Of a stretch of DNA of 32,334 nucleotides, positions 8,884 to 17,165 are shown one piece after another; within the stretch, counting starts at the first letter, position 1, and every line of letters starts with the position of its first letter. Position numbers and translations under genes: made by a program. The DNA is taken from positions 1 to 32,334 of the forward strand of contig JADMLC010000008.1 of assembly GCA_019278155.1 (NCBI GenBank). The letters run 5' to 3'. The stretch is from Candidatus Kinetoplastidibacterium crithidiae. Lineage in GTDB: Bacteria > Pseudomonadota > Gammaproteobacteria > Burkholderiales > Burkholderiaceae_B. The notes under the pieces were generated by a model. It saw only the letters and a program-made list of their open reading frames with translations, made no database searches and had not been told where the DNA came from.

Positions 8884-11700
8884 TTATAGATTATTATTTT
8901 CAAAATGAGATATAATTCGTTCCATTTTCATAAAACGAGACCCTTTAACTAAAACACTAGCAGGACCTGGAATTTTACTTATTAGCTCAATAATTTCTTC
9001 TATATCTTTACAAACGAAAGAGTTAACACCAAAAGATTTTAATAAAATACTACTAAACTCACCGATAGCTATTAATGAATCAATACCATTTTCATAAGCA
9101 TATTTTCCTATTTCATGATGCATACTGATACCACCTGAACCAACTTCACCCATATCACCAAATACTAAAATTTGAGGTTTCTGTAATTTCTTTAAAACAT
9201 CTATTGCAGCTATAGCAGAATCAGGATTGGAATTATAAGTATCATCTATTAATAAAACTCCATTATTAAGCCTGTGAAAACACATTCTTCCTTTTAAAGA
9301 TTTAAAACAGGAAATATATTGAATAGCTTTAAAAAATGGAACACCAAAAACCAATGCAACAGTAATAGCAGCCAAAGCATTTCTTAAATTGTGTATACCT
9401 GGAATATTTAGCCTTAATGGAGATGACACCTCTCCATTAAAAACAACAACACAACTCGTTTTTTCTTTCGATAGAAATATATCTTTTGCATATATGTTGC
9501 ACTCTTCCTTAAAACCAAACCTCAAAACTTTTTTTCCAGTAGCTAACTTATCCCAAATTCCAGTACAAACATCATCTCCTGGATATATAATAACCCCATC
9601 CTCTGAAATAAAATTTATAACACTCCCATTTTCGTAAGCTACAGAATTGACATCTTTCATAAACTCTTGATGTTCTCTTTGTGCATTAGTTATAACAGCT
9701 ATATCAGGCTTTACTATTCCAGATAGTGTATTAATTTCGCCAGGATGATTCATTCCAAGCTCAAAAACACCAACCTTATGATCCTTTTTAAGACCTAGTA
9801 TAGTTAAAGGCACACCTATATGATTATTAAGATTACCTTTTGTACAAAGACAAAAATTATTGCCTACAAAACTAGATAAAATAAGTGCAATCATTTCTTT
9901 AGTAGTGGTTTTTCCATTGCTGCCAACTACTGCTATAGAAGAAATATTATATCTTCTTCTCCATGAAAAACTTATGTCTATTAATGCATCATAGGTATTA
10001 TTAACCAAAATTTGAGGTATTTTTTCTAAAGAATGATGTAAGTCGTGAGAAACAATAGCGGCACAAGCACCTTTTCTATAAGCAACATCCAAATAATCAT
10101 GACCATCAAAGTTAGGACCTTTTAGAGCAAGAAATAAATTACCTTTTTCTAAAGATCTGGAATCTATTGAAACACCAGAAGCATTAGGTAAAATCATAGC
10201 TAGCTGAGACCATTGAACATCATCAAAAAAAATTTTCCCATATATTCCCTCTTGGTATTTTTCATGACCTTTACCTGCTATCAAAACAATATCACGATAA
10301 TCTGAATTCCATATTGCATATAGTATTGCTCTAGAGCGTTCAATAATGACAACAACATTATCAGAATAATTATTTCCTTCCAACATTTGATCTATAATTA
10401 CTTTAGGATCTTCACTACGTGGATTATCACTAGTAATCACCACTTTATCTGAAATTGATAAAGCAATTTTAGTCATGTCTTTTCTCTTTCCTGGATCTCT
10501 ATCTCCACCACATCCAAAAACACAAATTAATTTCCCTTGTTTCAAAATGCTTTTCTCTTTTAAAGAAATCAATGTTTTCTCTAAAGCATCAGGAGTATGA
10601 GCATAGTCGATAATAACAGTTGGAATTTTATTAGGCCTAATATCTAGTAAAGGTTCAACAATCTCCATTCTTCCATGAATGTTTTTTAGTTTTTCTATAG
10701 AATGAATAATATCTTTATTGGTCATACCAATTAATTTTAAAACTCCTGCTACCAATAAAGCATTCAATATATTATGTTCCCCTATAACGCCAAATTCTAC
10801 ATTAGAAAAATAATCGAAAATCGCTATTCTGAAACGATAGCCTTTATCAGTTTTGCTGATATCATAAGCTGATATATTGGGATTTAATTTATGATCTAAC
10901 CCAAATGTTATTTGTAAACCACGTGGGGTTTGTTTTAAAATTTCTCTACCAAAAAGATCATCAGTATTTATCAAAATACTACTTAGAGATTCAAAGCTAA
11001 ATAACTTACTTTTTGCTAATCGATAAGCATTTAAATTTTTATGATAATCCAAATGATCCCTAGTCAAATTACTAAAACAAGCAATTTTTAACTTCAATGA
11101 GCTTAATCGCCCTTGATCTATACCTATAGAAGATGCTTCCATAACTATAAACTTCACCCCATTCATATACATCTCAAAGATTATCCAATGCATCATTAGG
11201 ATATCAGGGGTGGTTAATCCGCTATAAATAATTCTTCCATCTGGCAAAATAGCGCCAATAGTTCCTATAACCCCACATTTTCTACCATCATTATTTAAAG
11301 ACTGTGCTATCCAATTTGCACAAGTAGTTTTACCATTTGTCCCTGTAATAGCAATAATTTCAATTTTTGATGAAGGATGGCTATACCATTTATCTGCTAA
11401 ATCACCTAATATTGCACCTAAATTCTCAACCTTTAAATAATTGATATTTTTCTGTACTATAAGATCATTAGATAATTCAAAATTTTTGTCTAGTATAATA
11501 GCAGATGCTTCATTATTTATAGCTTCTTCTATATATAATGAGAGATTATTTTGATTCGATACGCTATTCAATACAAACACATCTCCACTCAATATTTTCC
11601 TAGAATCTGGAATTAGGCGAGCATAATTGGTCGTATTTCTTTTGAGCCATAAAAATACTTCCTCAATCTGATATTGGGAGGTATCTATTAAATTTATCAT
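8884..11700 (-). CDS. murEF: Fused MurE-MurF ligase (meso-DAP adding and D-Ala-D-Ala adding)
   Basis: One 938-residue frame holds two complete Mur ligases. Residues 1-500 are MurE: P-loop AITGTNGKTT (117-126), GLTTPD, YRLAKSK with the probable carbamylated lysine near 230, and DNPRSEDP (425-432). The DNPR signature marks meso-diaminopimelate rather than lysine specificity. GKGHEKYQ follows. Residues from about 503 are MurF: VVGSNGKTTTKE (591-602), KGNLNNHIGVPLTILGL, ELGMNHPGEI, NAQREHQEFM, LIDDTYNSNPDS and VFGDMGEVG. No stop or start separates the halves. Such a fusion is known from Bordetella and other Alcaligenaceae, so it is probably inherited. ftsI and ftsL, normally upstream, are missing. 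Confidence 0.96.
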   Translation of the reverse strand: MINLIDTSQYQIEEVFLWLKRNTTNYARLIPDSRKILSGDVFVLNSVSNQNNLSLYIEEAINNEASAIILDKNFELSNDLIVQKNINYLKVENLGAILGDLADKWYSHPSSKIEIIAITGTNGKTTCANWIAQSLNNDGRKCGVIGTIGAILPDGRIIYSGLTTPDILMMHWIIFEMYMNGVKFIVMEASSIGIDQGRLSSLKLKIACFSNLTRDHLDYHKNLNAYRLAKSKLFSFESLSSILINTDDLFGREILKQTPRGLQITFGLDHKLNPNISAYDISKTDKGYRFRIAIFDYFSNVEFGVIGEHNILNALLVAGVLKLIGMTNKDIIHSIEKLKNIHGRMEIVEPLLDIRPNKIPTVIIDYAHTPDALEKTLISLKEKSILKQGKLICVFGCGGDRDPGKRKDMTKIALSISDKVVITSDNPRSEDPKVIIDQMLEGNNYSDNVVVIIERSRAILYAIWNSDYRDIVLIAGKGHEKYQEGIYGKIFFDDVQWSQLAMILPNASGVSIDSRSLEKGNLFLALKGPNFDGHDYLDVAYRKGACAAIVSHDLHHSLEKIPQILVNNTYDALIDISFSWRRRYNISSIAVVGSNGKTTTKEMIALILSSFVGNNFCLCTKGNLNNHIGVPLTILGLKKDHKVGVFELGMNHPGEINTLSGIVKPDIAVITNAQREHQEFMKDVNSVAYENGSVINFISEDGVIIYPGDDVCTGIWDKLATGKKVLRFGFKEECNIYAKDIFLSKEKTSCVVVFNGEVSSPLRLNIPGIHNLRNALAAITVALVFGVPFFKAIQYISCFKSLKGRMCFHRLNNGVLLIDDTYNSNPDSAIAAIDVLKKLQKPQILVFGDMGEVGSGGISMHHEIGKYAYENGIDSLIAIGEFSSILLKSFGVNSFVCKDIEEIIELISKIPGPASVLVKGSRFMKMERIISHFENNNL

Positions 11701-11762
11701 GAATATGCAACCCTTAATTTTTTGTGTAAATTAAAACAAAAAATTAATTTATAACTGACTTA

Positions 11763-12734
11763 TTAATTGAAAGACTTTTGAGCAACTCTTAGAACAGCAG
11801 AACGAGCTCGTGGATTTTTTGAAATTTCACTTTCATCAGGTAAAATTTTTAATATTTGTCTTATTTTGGGACTTGGCAAATCCTTTTGTAGCAGAGGAAG
11901 TCCTGCATATATAGATTTTTTTGATTCATCAAATGTAATTATATTTTTAACAATTCTATCCTCCAAAGAATGAAAACTTATAGTTACCAATATCCCTCCT
12001 GGTTTCAACATTTCTATGGCTGACGTGATACCTTTCGACAAATCGAATAATTCGTTGTTAATATAAATCCGTAAGGCTTGGAAACTTCTAGTTGCTGGAT
12101 GTTTACCATTCTTTTTTTTGGGGATAACACATGATATACACTCGGCCAGATCAAGGGTTGTTGTAAACGCCTTCTTCTCTCTACGAGCAACAATTGCCTT
12201 TGCAATCTTAAAAGCAAACCGTTCTTCGCCATAATTAAGTATAACCTCCCTAATTTCATCAACACTTGCTATAGATAACCATTCAGCTACTGAGATACCT
12301 TTGGTAGGATCCATCCTCATATCTAAAGGACCATTTTTTAAAAAGGAAAAACCTCTGTTGCCATCATCAAGTTGGGGAGATGAAACCCCAAGATCTAATA
12401 AAACCCCATCTACACAAAAAATATTTCTACGCAAAAGCTCATCTTTAATATTAGAAAAACTACTATGAATAACTTTTATCCTATTATCTTTTTCCGACAT
12501 TTTTCTAGCAAAATCAATAGCTTCTGGATCTTTATCAAAAACAAAAATTTTAGAACTATGATCTAAAAAACTTAATAATTTCTTACTATGACCACCTCGA
12601 CCAAAAGTACCATCTATAAATATACCATTTGTGAGCTCATGATCTCCTGAGGAAAATAGATGTGTCTTTTGTCCTTTTTTTAATAAAGAATTTACTGCCT
12701 CTTTCAATAAAACTGGTCTGTGTTCAAAATTCAT
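11763..12734 (-). CDS. rsmH: 16S rRNA (cytosine1402-N4)-methyltransferase RsmH
   Basis: RsmH (MraW) methylates C1402 in the 16S rRNA decoding centre. The 323-residue protein begins with EHRPVLLKEAV and has the SAM-binding FIDGTFGRGGHS at 39-50. GVLLDLGVSSPQLDDGNRGFS, PLDMRMDP, ATRSFQALRIYIN and ISFHSLEDRIVK are all family signatures. NPRARSAVLRVA is the usual C-terminus. It is the first gene of the minus-strand cell-wall cluster. The mraZ gene that normally precedes it is absent; the upstream neighbour is RNase P RNA. Confidence 0.97.
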   Translation of the reverse strand: MNFEHRPVLLKEAVNSLLKKGQKTHLFSSGDHELTNGIFIDGTFGRGGHSKKLLSFLDHSSKIFVFDKDPEAIDFARKMSEKDNRIKVIHSSFSNIKDELLRRNIFCVDGVLLDLGVSSPQLDDGNRGFSFLKNGPLDMRMDPTKGISVAEWLSIASVDEIREVILNYGEERFAFKIAKAIVARREKKAFTTTLDLAECISCVIPKKKNGKHPATRSFQALRIYINNELFDLSKGITSAIEMLKPGGILVTISFHSLEDRIVKNIITFDESKKSIYAGLPLLQKDLPSPKIRQILKILPDESEISKNPRARSAVLRVAQKSFN

Positions 12735-12827
12735 ACTAAAAAGGTATACTCAGAAAATACAATTTAAAATATTTGTTCAATATTAGTGCTAACAAATAGT
12801 CAGTAATAAAAAATTGAGTCATCAAAC

Positions 12828-13185
12828 AAGAGTAAGTCTATAGGCCGGATTCTGTAGGTTTATTAAAAATAATAAACTGATGATCATTCATCTGCACAAA
12901 TTTTTGCAAATTTGTTGTAGCCATCTACCCGCATACTAAAGCGGACTACTCTTCATGATATAATATCAAACGCATGCCTATTTGATGTTGCTCCGGATAA
13001 AGGTTGCCGCGTTTCACCTTGCAAAACCAATGATTTTATCAATAAGTTAATTGCAAACTCGTCTCTGTGGCCCTATTTCTTAGCTTTATACAAAACTAGA
13101 CGGCCGTTAGCCGCTATCCCATCCTATGGAGTCCGGACCTTCCTCGAAATATGTAAGATATCCCGCGATCACCCAACTTACTCTT
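12828..13185 (-). ncRNA. rnpB: RNase P RNA (bacterial type A)
   Basis: The catalytic RNA of RNase P, which trims tRNA 5' ends. Read on the minus strand, it contains the universally conserved GAGGAAGGTCCGGACTCC near the 5' end, an ACAGAGA core element, GGTGAAACGCGGCAACC, CCGGAGCAACATCAAATAGG, a GATGAATGAT stretch and, near the 3' end, ACAGAATCCGGCCTATAGA. The ends are set by a perfect ten-base P1 helix: AAGAGTAAGT (13185-13176) pairs with ACTTACTCTT (12837-12828). The length of about 358 bases is normal for bacteria. It is clearly more GC-rich than the surrounding sequence, as expected of a structured RNA under selection. Exact ends are estimated from P1. Confidence 0.96.
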
Positions 13186-13191
13186 AAACAT

Positions 13192-13197
13192 ATTTTA
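13192..13197 (-). promoter_or_regulatory. Possible -10 box of rnpB
   Basis: TAAAAT on the minus strand ends six bases before the inferred RNA 5' end, the right distance for a -10 element. A TTGTTT lies 20 bases further upstream, which is too far for a good -35. The call rests mainly on position and is weak in such AT-rich sequence. Confidence 0.3.
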
Positions 13198-13263
13198 ATG
13201 TAATTTGAGATTATATGAAACAATTTAATTTAATTTTCTTAAAAACTTATTCATTTAAAACAT

Positions 13264-15066
13264 ATGAAATTATTTGACCTAATTATTATTTCTGGAGCTA
13301 CTTTATCACATGCAAATCATAAAATATTAGATAATATTAGCTTAGTAATTAAAAACAATGATCGTATTGGATTGATAGGGAGAAATGGATCTGGAAAATC
13401 ATCTTTTCTAGATATGATTGATGGAAAGCACGTAATTGATAATGGGTCTATAAGCAAAAAAACTAATATAAAAATATCTTATGTTGAACAAGAACCAATA
13501 TTGCAAGCAGATATTAATATATTTAGAGCTATATATAACGACATATCTGATTATCAAAATTATGACAACAATAAAGTAGCAAGAACTAAAAAAATAATCA
13601 ATGATCTTAATCTTAACGAAAATCTTTTAGTAAAAAATATATCAAAAGGAACATATAAAAAAGTTGCCTTAGCAAAAGCAATAGTAAGTGATCCTGATTT
13701 ATTAATATTAGATGAACCAACCAACCATTTAGATATTGAAGGAATAGAATATTTTGAAGATAGACTATCTAAATGGAGAAAATCATTAATTTTAGTAACA
13801 CATGACCGATATTTCCTAGATAAGACTACCAATAAAATTATTGAAATTGATAGAGGCAAATTATTTTATTTTCCTGGAAATTATTACGAATGGCAATCTC
13901 ATAAAGATCAAGTGGTAGAATCAGAAGAAATAATGGAGAAAAAACTTGATGAAGTCTTATACCAAGAGGAATTATGGATTAAAAAAGGTGTACAAGCAAG
14001 AAGAAAACGTAATGAAGGAAGAGTTAGACGTTTAGATTTACTCAGGCAACAACGAGAAGAAAGAATAAAAAATACAGGACCAATAAAAATAAAATTTAAT
14101 GAAAGCAAAACCTCTGGGAAAATTGTATATAAGGTTAAATCAGTTAACAAAAGCTATAATAATATAAAAATTATAGATAATTTTTCTACTGAAATAATAA
14201 GAAAAGATAGAGTTGGTATAGTCGGTCCTAACAGTGCTGGTAAAACGACATTATTAAACATAATTTTACAAAAAGACCATCCAGATTCTGGTAACGTAGA
14301 AACTGGAACAAATATAAATGTTGGCTATTTTGATCAGCACAAAAATTCACTATATGAAGATAGAACTATTTTAGAAAATATAAGTATAAATGGAGAATGG
14401 ATATTTTATGATAATAAAAACATCCATGTTATTAAATATTTAGAAAACTTTCTATTTCATCCATCAAAAATTAATAGCTTAGTAAAGACTCTATCAGGAG
14501 GAGAAAAAACAAGGTTAGCACTAGCAATGTTGCTATCGAAACCAACAAATGTGCTAATCTTAGATGAGCCTACCAATGATCTGGATATAGAAAGCGTAGA
14601 GGTTCTAGAAGAAAAACTACAGAATTACCACGGAACCATTATAATTGTGAGCCATGACCGTGCTTTTCTAAATAATATAATTACTCAAACAATAGTATTC
14701 AAAGGAAATGGCAAATGGCTTAATACATTTGGAACAATAGATAAAAATGAATACTTCTACTACAAAAAACAAGAAAAGATTAATAAAAATATATTGATTA
14801 ATAAAAACCCAGAAAAAAAATCAGAAAACAAAGTAACCAAACTACAACCTTGGGAAGCAAAAGAATTAGAAGAAATCACAAAAACTATAACAACATTGGA
14901 AAACAAACTGTTGGAACTAACTGTAAAGTTGGGCAACCCTGAATTACATCAAAAACCTAATCCATTTTTAGAAGAAATAAACAACAAAATAAAAATAATA
15001 TCTCTAGAAATTGAAAAAAAATATGCAAGATGGGAAACTCTTGAGAAAAAAAATAATAACACCTAA
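13264..15066 (+). CDS. uup: ABC-F ATPase of the Uup type
   Basis: A 600-residue soluble protein with two ABC ATPase domains and no membrane segment, as in ABC-F proteins that act on ribosomes or, for Uup, possibly on DNA structures. Domain 1 has Walker A GRNGSGKSS (39-47) and Walker B LLILDEPTNHLD (146-157). Domain 2 has GPNSAGKTT (321-329), LSGGEKTRLALA (410-421) and LILDEPTNDLD. A charged linker (about 215-280) joins them. The lysine-rich tail from about 520, with PWEAKELEEI and a coiled coil ending KYARWETLE, is the Uup-type C-terminal domain. The domain 1 signature is degenerate, NISKGTYKK instead of LSGG. The start is an ATG without a clear ribosome binding site. Its stop directly abuts the stop of pyrC. 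Confidence 0.88.
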   Translation: MKLFDLIIISGATLSHANHKILDNISLVIKNNDRIGLIGRNGSGKSSFLDMIDGKHVIDNGSISKKTNIKISYVEQEPILQADINIFRAIYNDISDYQNYDNNKVARTKKIINDLNLNENLLVKNISKGTYKKVALAKAIVSDPDLLILDEPTNHLDIEGIEYFEDRLSKWRKSLILVTHDRYFLDKTTNKIIEIDRGKLFYFPGNYYEWQSHKDQVVESEEIMEKKLDEVLYQEELWIKKGVQARRKRNEGRVRRLDLLRQQREERIKNTGPIKIKFNESKTSGKIVYKVKSVNKSYNNIKIIDNFSTEIIRKDRVGIVGPNSAGKTTLLNIILQKDHPDSGNVETGTNINVGYFDQHKNSLYEDRTILENISINGEWIFYDNKNIHVIKYLENFLFHPSKINSLVKTLSGGEKTRLALAMLLSKPTNVLILDEPTNDLDIESVEVLEEKLQNYHGTIIIVSHDRAFLNNIITQTIVFKGNGKWLNTFGTIDKNEYFYYKKQEKINKNILINKNPEKKSENKVTKLQPWEAKELEEITKTITTLENKLLELTVKLGNPELHQKPNPFLEEINNKIKIISLEIEKKYARWETLEKKNNNT

Positions 15067-16137
15067 CTAAATATTCCAATGAATAACACTGCCAGCTCCT
15101 AAAGGAACAAGCTGGATTTTACCTATCTCTAACATATCAGGAATAATATTTTCTTTTCTATATAAAACCAAAAAATCTCTATTTCTAGGCAAACCATAGA
15201 AATCAGGACCATTAAAACTAGCAAAAGCCTCAAGCTTATCTATGCTATTATTTGCTTCGAAAACACTAGCATATAATGCCATGGCATTATATGCGTTATA
15301 GCAACCTGCACATCCACATCTATTTTCTTTTAAAGAACGGTTATGAGGAGCACTATCTGTCCCCAAGAAAAAACGTTTACTACCACTAAAGACTGCTTTA
15401 AGTATAGCCTGTCTATGTTCTTCTGCTTTTAGTATTGGCAAACAATAGAAATGAGGGTTCAATCCTCCAGAAAAAAGGCTGTTTCTATTATAGATCAAAT
15501 GTTGAGGGGTTACTGTGGCTGCAATTGGACCTGTATCCTCCATAACAAAATCAACTCCCTCTTTTGTGGATACATGCTCAAACACCAACTTTATATCAGG
15601 AAAATCTCTTCTTAAAGAAATCAAGATCCTATCAATAAAGAATCTCTCTCTATCAAATATATCAATATTTTTATCTGGTAGTTCTGCATGAATTAAAAGA
15701 GGCATGCCAACATATTGTAATTTCTCAAGTACTTTTCTACAATTTCCAAATAAATTAGTAACGCCTGCACTAGAATTTGTTGTAGATGCCGCAGGATAAA
15801 GCTTAAAAGCAAAAATAAAACCTGATGAATGCGCAGACAAAACCTCTTCAGGTTTAGTATCATCTGTTAAATATATCGTCATCAAAGGTGTAAAAGTATT
15901 TTCTTGAGGTATTTGATTATTTTTTTTTAATCTAGCAAATGAATCTAAAATTTTAGATCTATAATTTTCTGCCATTTTGGTTGTTTTAATAGCATCTGCT
16001 AAATTCGGCATTATTATAGCTCTTGAAAATTGCTTAACTGTATCAAAAATAACAGCATCTAACATTTCTCCATCTCTGAAATGAACATGCCAGTCATCAG
16101 GTTTAGTAATTACAATTCTATCAAGTAACTTATCCAT
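15067..16137 (-). CDS. pyrC: Dihydroorotase (PyrC, class II type)
   Basis: Dihydroorotase closes carbamoyl-aspartate to dihydroorotate in pyrimidine synthesis. The 356-residue protein is full length and matches the E. coli PyrC type. HVHFRD (17-22) supplies two zinc histidines. FKLYPAAST has the lysine (about K112) that is carbamylated to bridge the zincs. LIHAELPD (H150) and FEHVST (H188) give further ligands, and FFLGTDSAPH carries the catalytic aspartate near 261. CGCAGCYNA is a family motif in this branch. It is convergent with uup, with no base between the two stop codons. No other pyrimidine genes lie in the window. Confidence 0.96.
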   Translation of the reverse strand: MDKLLDRIVITKPDDWHVHFRDGEMLDAVIFDTVKQFSRAIIMPNLADAIKTTKMAENYRSKILDSFARLKKNNQIPQENTFTPLMTIYLTDDTKPEEVLSAHSSGFIFAFKLYPAASTTNSSAGVTNLFGNCRKVLEKLQYVGMPLLIHAELPDKNIDIFDRERFFIDRILISLRRDFPDIKLVFEHVSTKEGVDFVMEDTGPIAATVTPQHLIYNRNSLFSGGLNPHFYCLPILKAEEHRQAILKAVFSGSKRFFLGTDSAPHNRSLKENRCGCAGCYNAYNAMALYASVFEANNSIDKLEAFASFNGPDFYGLPRNRDFLVLYRKENIIPDMLEIGKIQLVPLGAGSVIHWNI

Positions 16138-16164
16138 ATATTAAAAATACATCAAAAATAAAAT

Positions 16165-16533
16165 CTATGTATTCGTATTGTAAGGCGAAATATCATCACA
16201 CAAACAACTGAAACCTTTAACCAAACGATACATTACCCAAACAACAGTTAACAAAATGCCTAGATAACCAATATAGATAAAAGTTAAAATAAGACTTATT
16301 GTTATCAAAAAGAGAGATAACCAAAAAGTAGATAATAGCCAATCAAAATGTTCTACATATATGGCATTACCAAGATCACCCCTTTTATTGTATATAATAA
16401 CTACAGACAAAAGAGTTGAAGGCCAAAAAAATCCTGATGTTATAAAACCTAAGGCAAAAAGAATGTATACAATCTTTACTATTATTTTAGGATTTGAAAA
16501 AAAACCTGAAGATGAAGAATCAGAAAAGCTCAC
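16165..16533 (-). CDS. Small DUF4870-like membrane protein
   Basis: A membrane protein of about 122 residues with three or four hydrophobic segments. The first covers IIVKIVYILFALGFITSGFF, then a second segment with a polar loop YNKRGD. Two more segments span about LSTFWLSLFLITISLILTF and the stretch ending in VVWVMYRLVKG. The order 'IYxLY..GF..G', 'NRGD', 'H...Q/L.TFW' and 'RxxKG' matches DUF4870-type proteins of Burkholderiales, whose function is unknown. The frame can be extended to a TTG at 16557. The GTG at 16533 is preferred because AAGGAG (16542-16547) lies eight bases ahead. It is divergent from tsaE. No function is proposed. Confidence 0.72.
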   Translation of the reverse strand: MSFSDSSSSGFFSNPKIIVKIVYILFALGFITSGFFWPSTLLSVVIIYNKRGDLGNAIYVEHFDWLLSTFWLSLFLITISLILTFIYIGYLGILLTVVWVMYRLVKGFSCLCDDISPYNTNT

Positions 16534-16541
16534 CGTGTTAT

Positions 16542-16547
16542 CTCCTT
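16542..16547 (-). promoter_or_regulatory. Ribosome binding site fixing a GTG start
   Basis: AAGGAG on the minus strand, eight bases before the GTG at 16533. It is one of the strongest Shine-Dalgarno matches in the window and decides the start of the small membrane protein. Confidence 0.65.
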
Positions 16548-16652
16548 GAAAAATCAAATATTTACTAGTCCAAGTCTAGTACTAATAAATATTTAGCACA
16601 AGAAAAAAATAAATATAGCCACATTAGGAATTATTTAAAATATGTCATAAAA

Positions 16653-17165
16653 ATGAATAACTCTAATAATATAGATTTGTTTTTACCAAGATCTCACAAC
16701 ACCGATTTTTTTGCAAATGTATTAGCTAAAACTATACTAAGTCACAATAAAAAACCCATTAGAATTTATCTAAAAGGAGAAATTGGCACAGGAAAAACTA
16801 CTTTTGCTAGATCATTTCTAAAAACAATCGGTATTATAGATAAAATTAAAAGCCCTAGTTACTCTATTTTAGAACAATATAATATTGAAAGTATCAATAT
16901 TTACCATTTTGATTTCTATAGACTGAATAATCATATAGAGTTCCTAGATCTAGGTTTTAAAGACTTATTATTAGACGAAGAAGCAATATTTTTAATAGAA
17001 TGGCCAGAAAAAACTAAAGAATCACTACCTATACCTGATATAGAAATTTCTTTTCAATGTTACAAGGAAGGAAGAATAGTTAAAATATTAGCCCAAACAA
17101 TACAAGGAATAGGATGGATGAAGATAATGGAGACAAAAAAAATAAATCTCCAAAATCTACTATGA
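16653..17165 (+). CDS. tsaE: tRNA threonylcarbamoyladenosine synthesis ATPase TsaE
   Basis: TsaE is the ATPase that works with TsaD and TsaB to make t6A at position 37 of ANN-decoding tRNAs. The 170-residue protein has Walker A KGEIGTGKTTFARSF (41-55). The family motifs SPSYSILEQY, IYHFDFYRL, LDLGFKDLL and FLIEWPEK follow in order. The stop overlaps the next start as ATGA, so amiC is probably translated by coupling. This tsaE-amiC-mutL-miaA order is the same as in free-living relatives. Confidence 0.95.
   Translation: MNNSNNIDLFLPRSHNTDFFANVLAKTILSHNKKPIRIYLKGEIGTGKTTFARSFLKTIGIIDKIKSPSYSILEQYNIESINIYHFDFYRLNNHIEFLDLGFKDLLLDEEAIFLIEWPEKTKESLPIPDIEISFQCYKEGRIVKILAQTIQGIGWMKIMETKKINLQNLL

Noticed and set aside
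12014-12265. Arginine- and leucine-rich frame of 83 codons overlapping rsmH on the same strand
   Set aside because: Alternative frame of conserved rsmH codons; the composition is an artefact of frame shift.
16556-16599. Imperfect inverted repeat around ACTAG...CTAGT between the DUF4870-like gene and tsaE
   Set aside because: Short imperfect arms in AT-rich DNA; no sign of an operator family.
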